From Microcoleus sp036705565 (GTDB taxonomy: Bacteria; Cyanobacteriota; Cyanobacteriia; Cyanobacteriales; Microcoleaceae), in the NCBI GenBank assembly GCA_036705565.1, contig JAUBUY010000014.1: a stretch of 64,000 nucleotides of DNA, one strand, 5' to 3'. The first letter of the stretch is position 1; every line of letters starts with the position of its first letter. The notes under the pieces are model-generated. The model saw only the letters and a program-made list of their open reading frames with translations, was not told the DNA's origin and made no database searches. The translations under genes and the position numbers were made by a program. Of the stretch, positions 63,150-64,000 are shown one piece after another.

Positions 63150-64000
63150 TTATTGTTGAAAAAAAATTGTTAGGGACTTCTTTGAGTTCCATGGAAAGGA
63201 GAAATAATTAGCCTGACATGAGGTTTTCATGCCTAGCTTAACAATCCCTACATCTTGATTTTTAGCGTAGGCAAAATACTTAACTAGGTCAGAAGCTAAT
63301 CCTTTTTGATATGCCACAGAAAAATGAGACCTTCCCCGATAAATCATTTCTAATGAAACACGTTCCATTGACACTCCTAATTCATCCGCAACGGCATCTC
63401 CTAAGTCTACCAAAACCGCATAAAATAGCCAAGTATCCCAAATCTCGATCGGGATTCCGTTGGACAAACCTGTCCATAAATAACTTAAATTTAGGAGTCT
63501 ATTTACTGTACAAAATGCGTTTTCTATTCGCCAGCGTTTTTGATATAAATCTGCTACTACATAGGGGGCAATACTTCGGGTTTTCGGACAGTTTTTAGAT
63601 AAAATCGCCAGGAAGTCTTGGAGCTAATTTGTACTAAAATTATAGTCAGATATGGTGTCTGTTTTGTGCCTGCACCTATTTTAATTATCTGGTATTTGAC
63701 ATCATAAGTATTGGTTAATACCCGCTCGATTTAATAAAATGCACCTTTCTTAATTCGAGTGAGCAATCCAATTTCTTGCTCGATTATTTGTGACCAAAAA
63801 GCGAAGTGATAGAAGCCTCGATCCAATAATAGTAAGGTTTTAGGCTTAACTGTTTTTAGTAAATCTTCCTCCCAATTAGTATCTGCTTGTTTGGGATTTT
63901 TCCCAAACCAAATTTCTTCGGGAATATGAGTTACTAGGTCTATGATTACTCCCATTTTCCGGCTAATTGACCAATTGGCACATCTGATAAAATTTCGAGT
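63150..64000 (-). pseudogene. Degenerate IS4-family transposase, truncated by window end
   Basis: The minus strand encodes pieces of one DDE transposase. The upstream piece (63731 to the window edge) holds LLLLDRGFYHFAFWSQII, the second-Asp region, and is ended by a TAA at 63731. The downstream piece lies in another frame and has YQKRWRIENAF, the Y-x-x-R-W-x-I-E motif of the IS4 group, then LLNLSYLWTGLSNGIPIEIWDTWLFYAVLVDL. The pieces are separated by at least one stop and a frameshift, so the gene is dead. The 5' end lies beyond the window. Confidence 0.85.

Overview
This window is a piece of a filamentous cyanobacterial chromosome, most like the Oscillatoriales/Microcoleus group. The evidence is a chlorophyll synthase gene, the frequent octamer GCGATCGC (HIP1), the three-part transhydrogenase, a DUF2808 protein, several Uma2-family genes and many short hairpin repeats between genes. 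The genus is inferred. A run of 100 N at 35297-35396 marks an assembly gap inside repeats.

Region 1 (1-15.8 kb) is mostly housekeeping: an HhH protein, a DUF29 protein, chlG, a class A penicillin-binding protein, rsmB, a NADAR protein and membrane proteins. It also holds an enolase-superfamily epimerase and a DUF1611 protein that look like a D-glutamate pair (DgcA/DgcN) split by a Uma2 gene, a PD-(D/E)XK-like protein and a GNAT acetyltransferase. Region 2 (15.8-27.9 kb) has a long non-coding stretch, two tandem NfeD-like OB-fold genes closed by a clear terminator, glyQ, an ABC ATPase, an MFS exporter, a DUF2808 protein, the pntA1-pntA2-pntB operon, and a DUF433/DUF5615 toxin-antitoxin-like pair with a short HicB-like ORF.

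Region 3 (27.9-35.6 kb) is accessory. A single-chain restriction-methylation enzyme lies between two direct copies of a hairpin repeat. Next come a Uma2 gene and a striking 905-residue protein: signal anchor, long E/R/Q-rich coiled coil, then a protein-arginine-deiminase-like module in which the catalytic His and Cys align with Gln and Ser. Region 4 (35.6-50.4 kb) carries a proline-rich membrane protein, PutA, two tandem GT39-type membrane glycosyltransferases, a subtilase with N-terminal RTX repeats, a UPF0104 membrane protein and a polar amino-acid ABC transporter.

Region 5 (50.4-61.2 kb) is a minus-strand type III-D CRISPR effector operon. In transcription order it reads: CARF effector, Cas10 without HD but with GGDD, Cas7, Csx10 (Cas5 plus probable Cas11), a double Cas7, Csx19, a Uma2 gene, and a TIGR03986 RAMP protein. 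No CRISPR array, cas6, cas1 or cas2 lies in the window. Upstream are a perfect 28-bp palindrome, a divergent 5'-truncated WYL-regulator remnant, and three DnaA-box-like sites spaced 21 bp apart. The likely logic is that Cas10 makes a cyclic nucleotide on target RNA binding and the CARF protein senses it. Region 6 (61.3-64 kb) has a cation efflux transporter, a small conserved protein and a decayed IS4-type transposase that runs off the window.

Intergenic DNA is dense in repeats: at least two MITE-like elements, AGAAACCGGGTTT hairpins that act as or resemble terminators, GGGCGGGTTT and GGAACAGGC inverted repeats, and short tandem heptamers.
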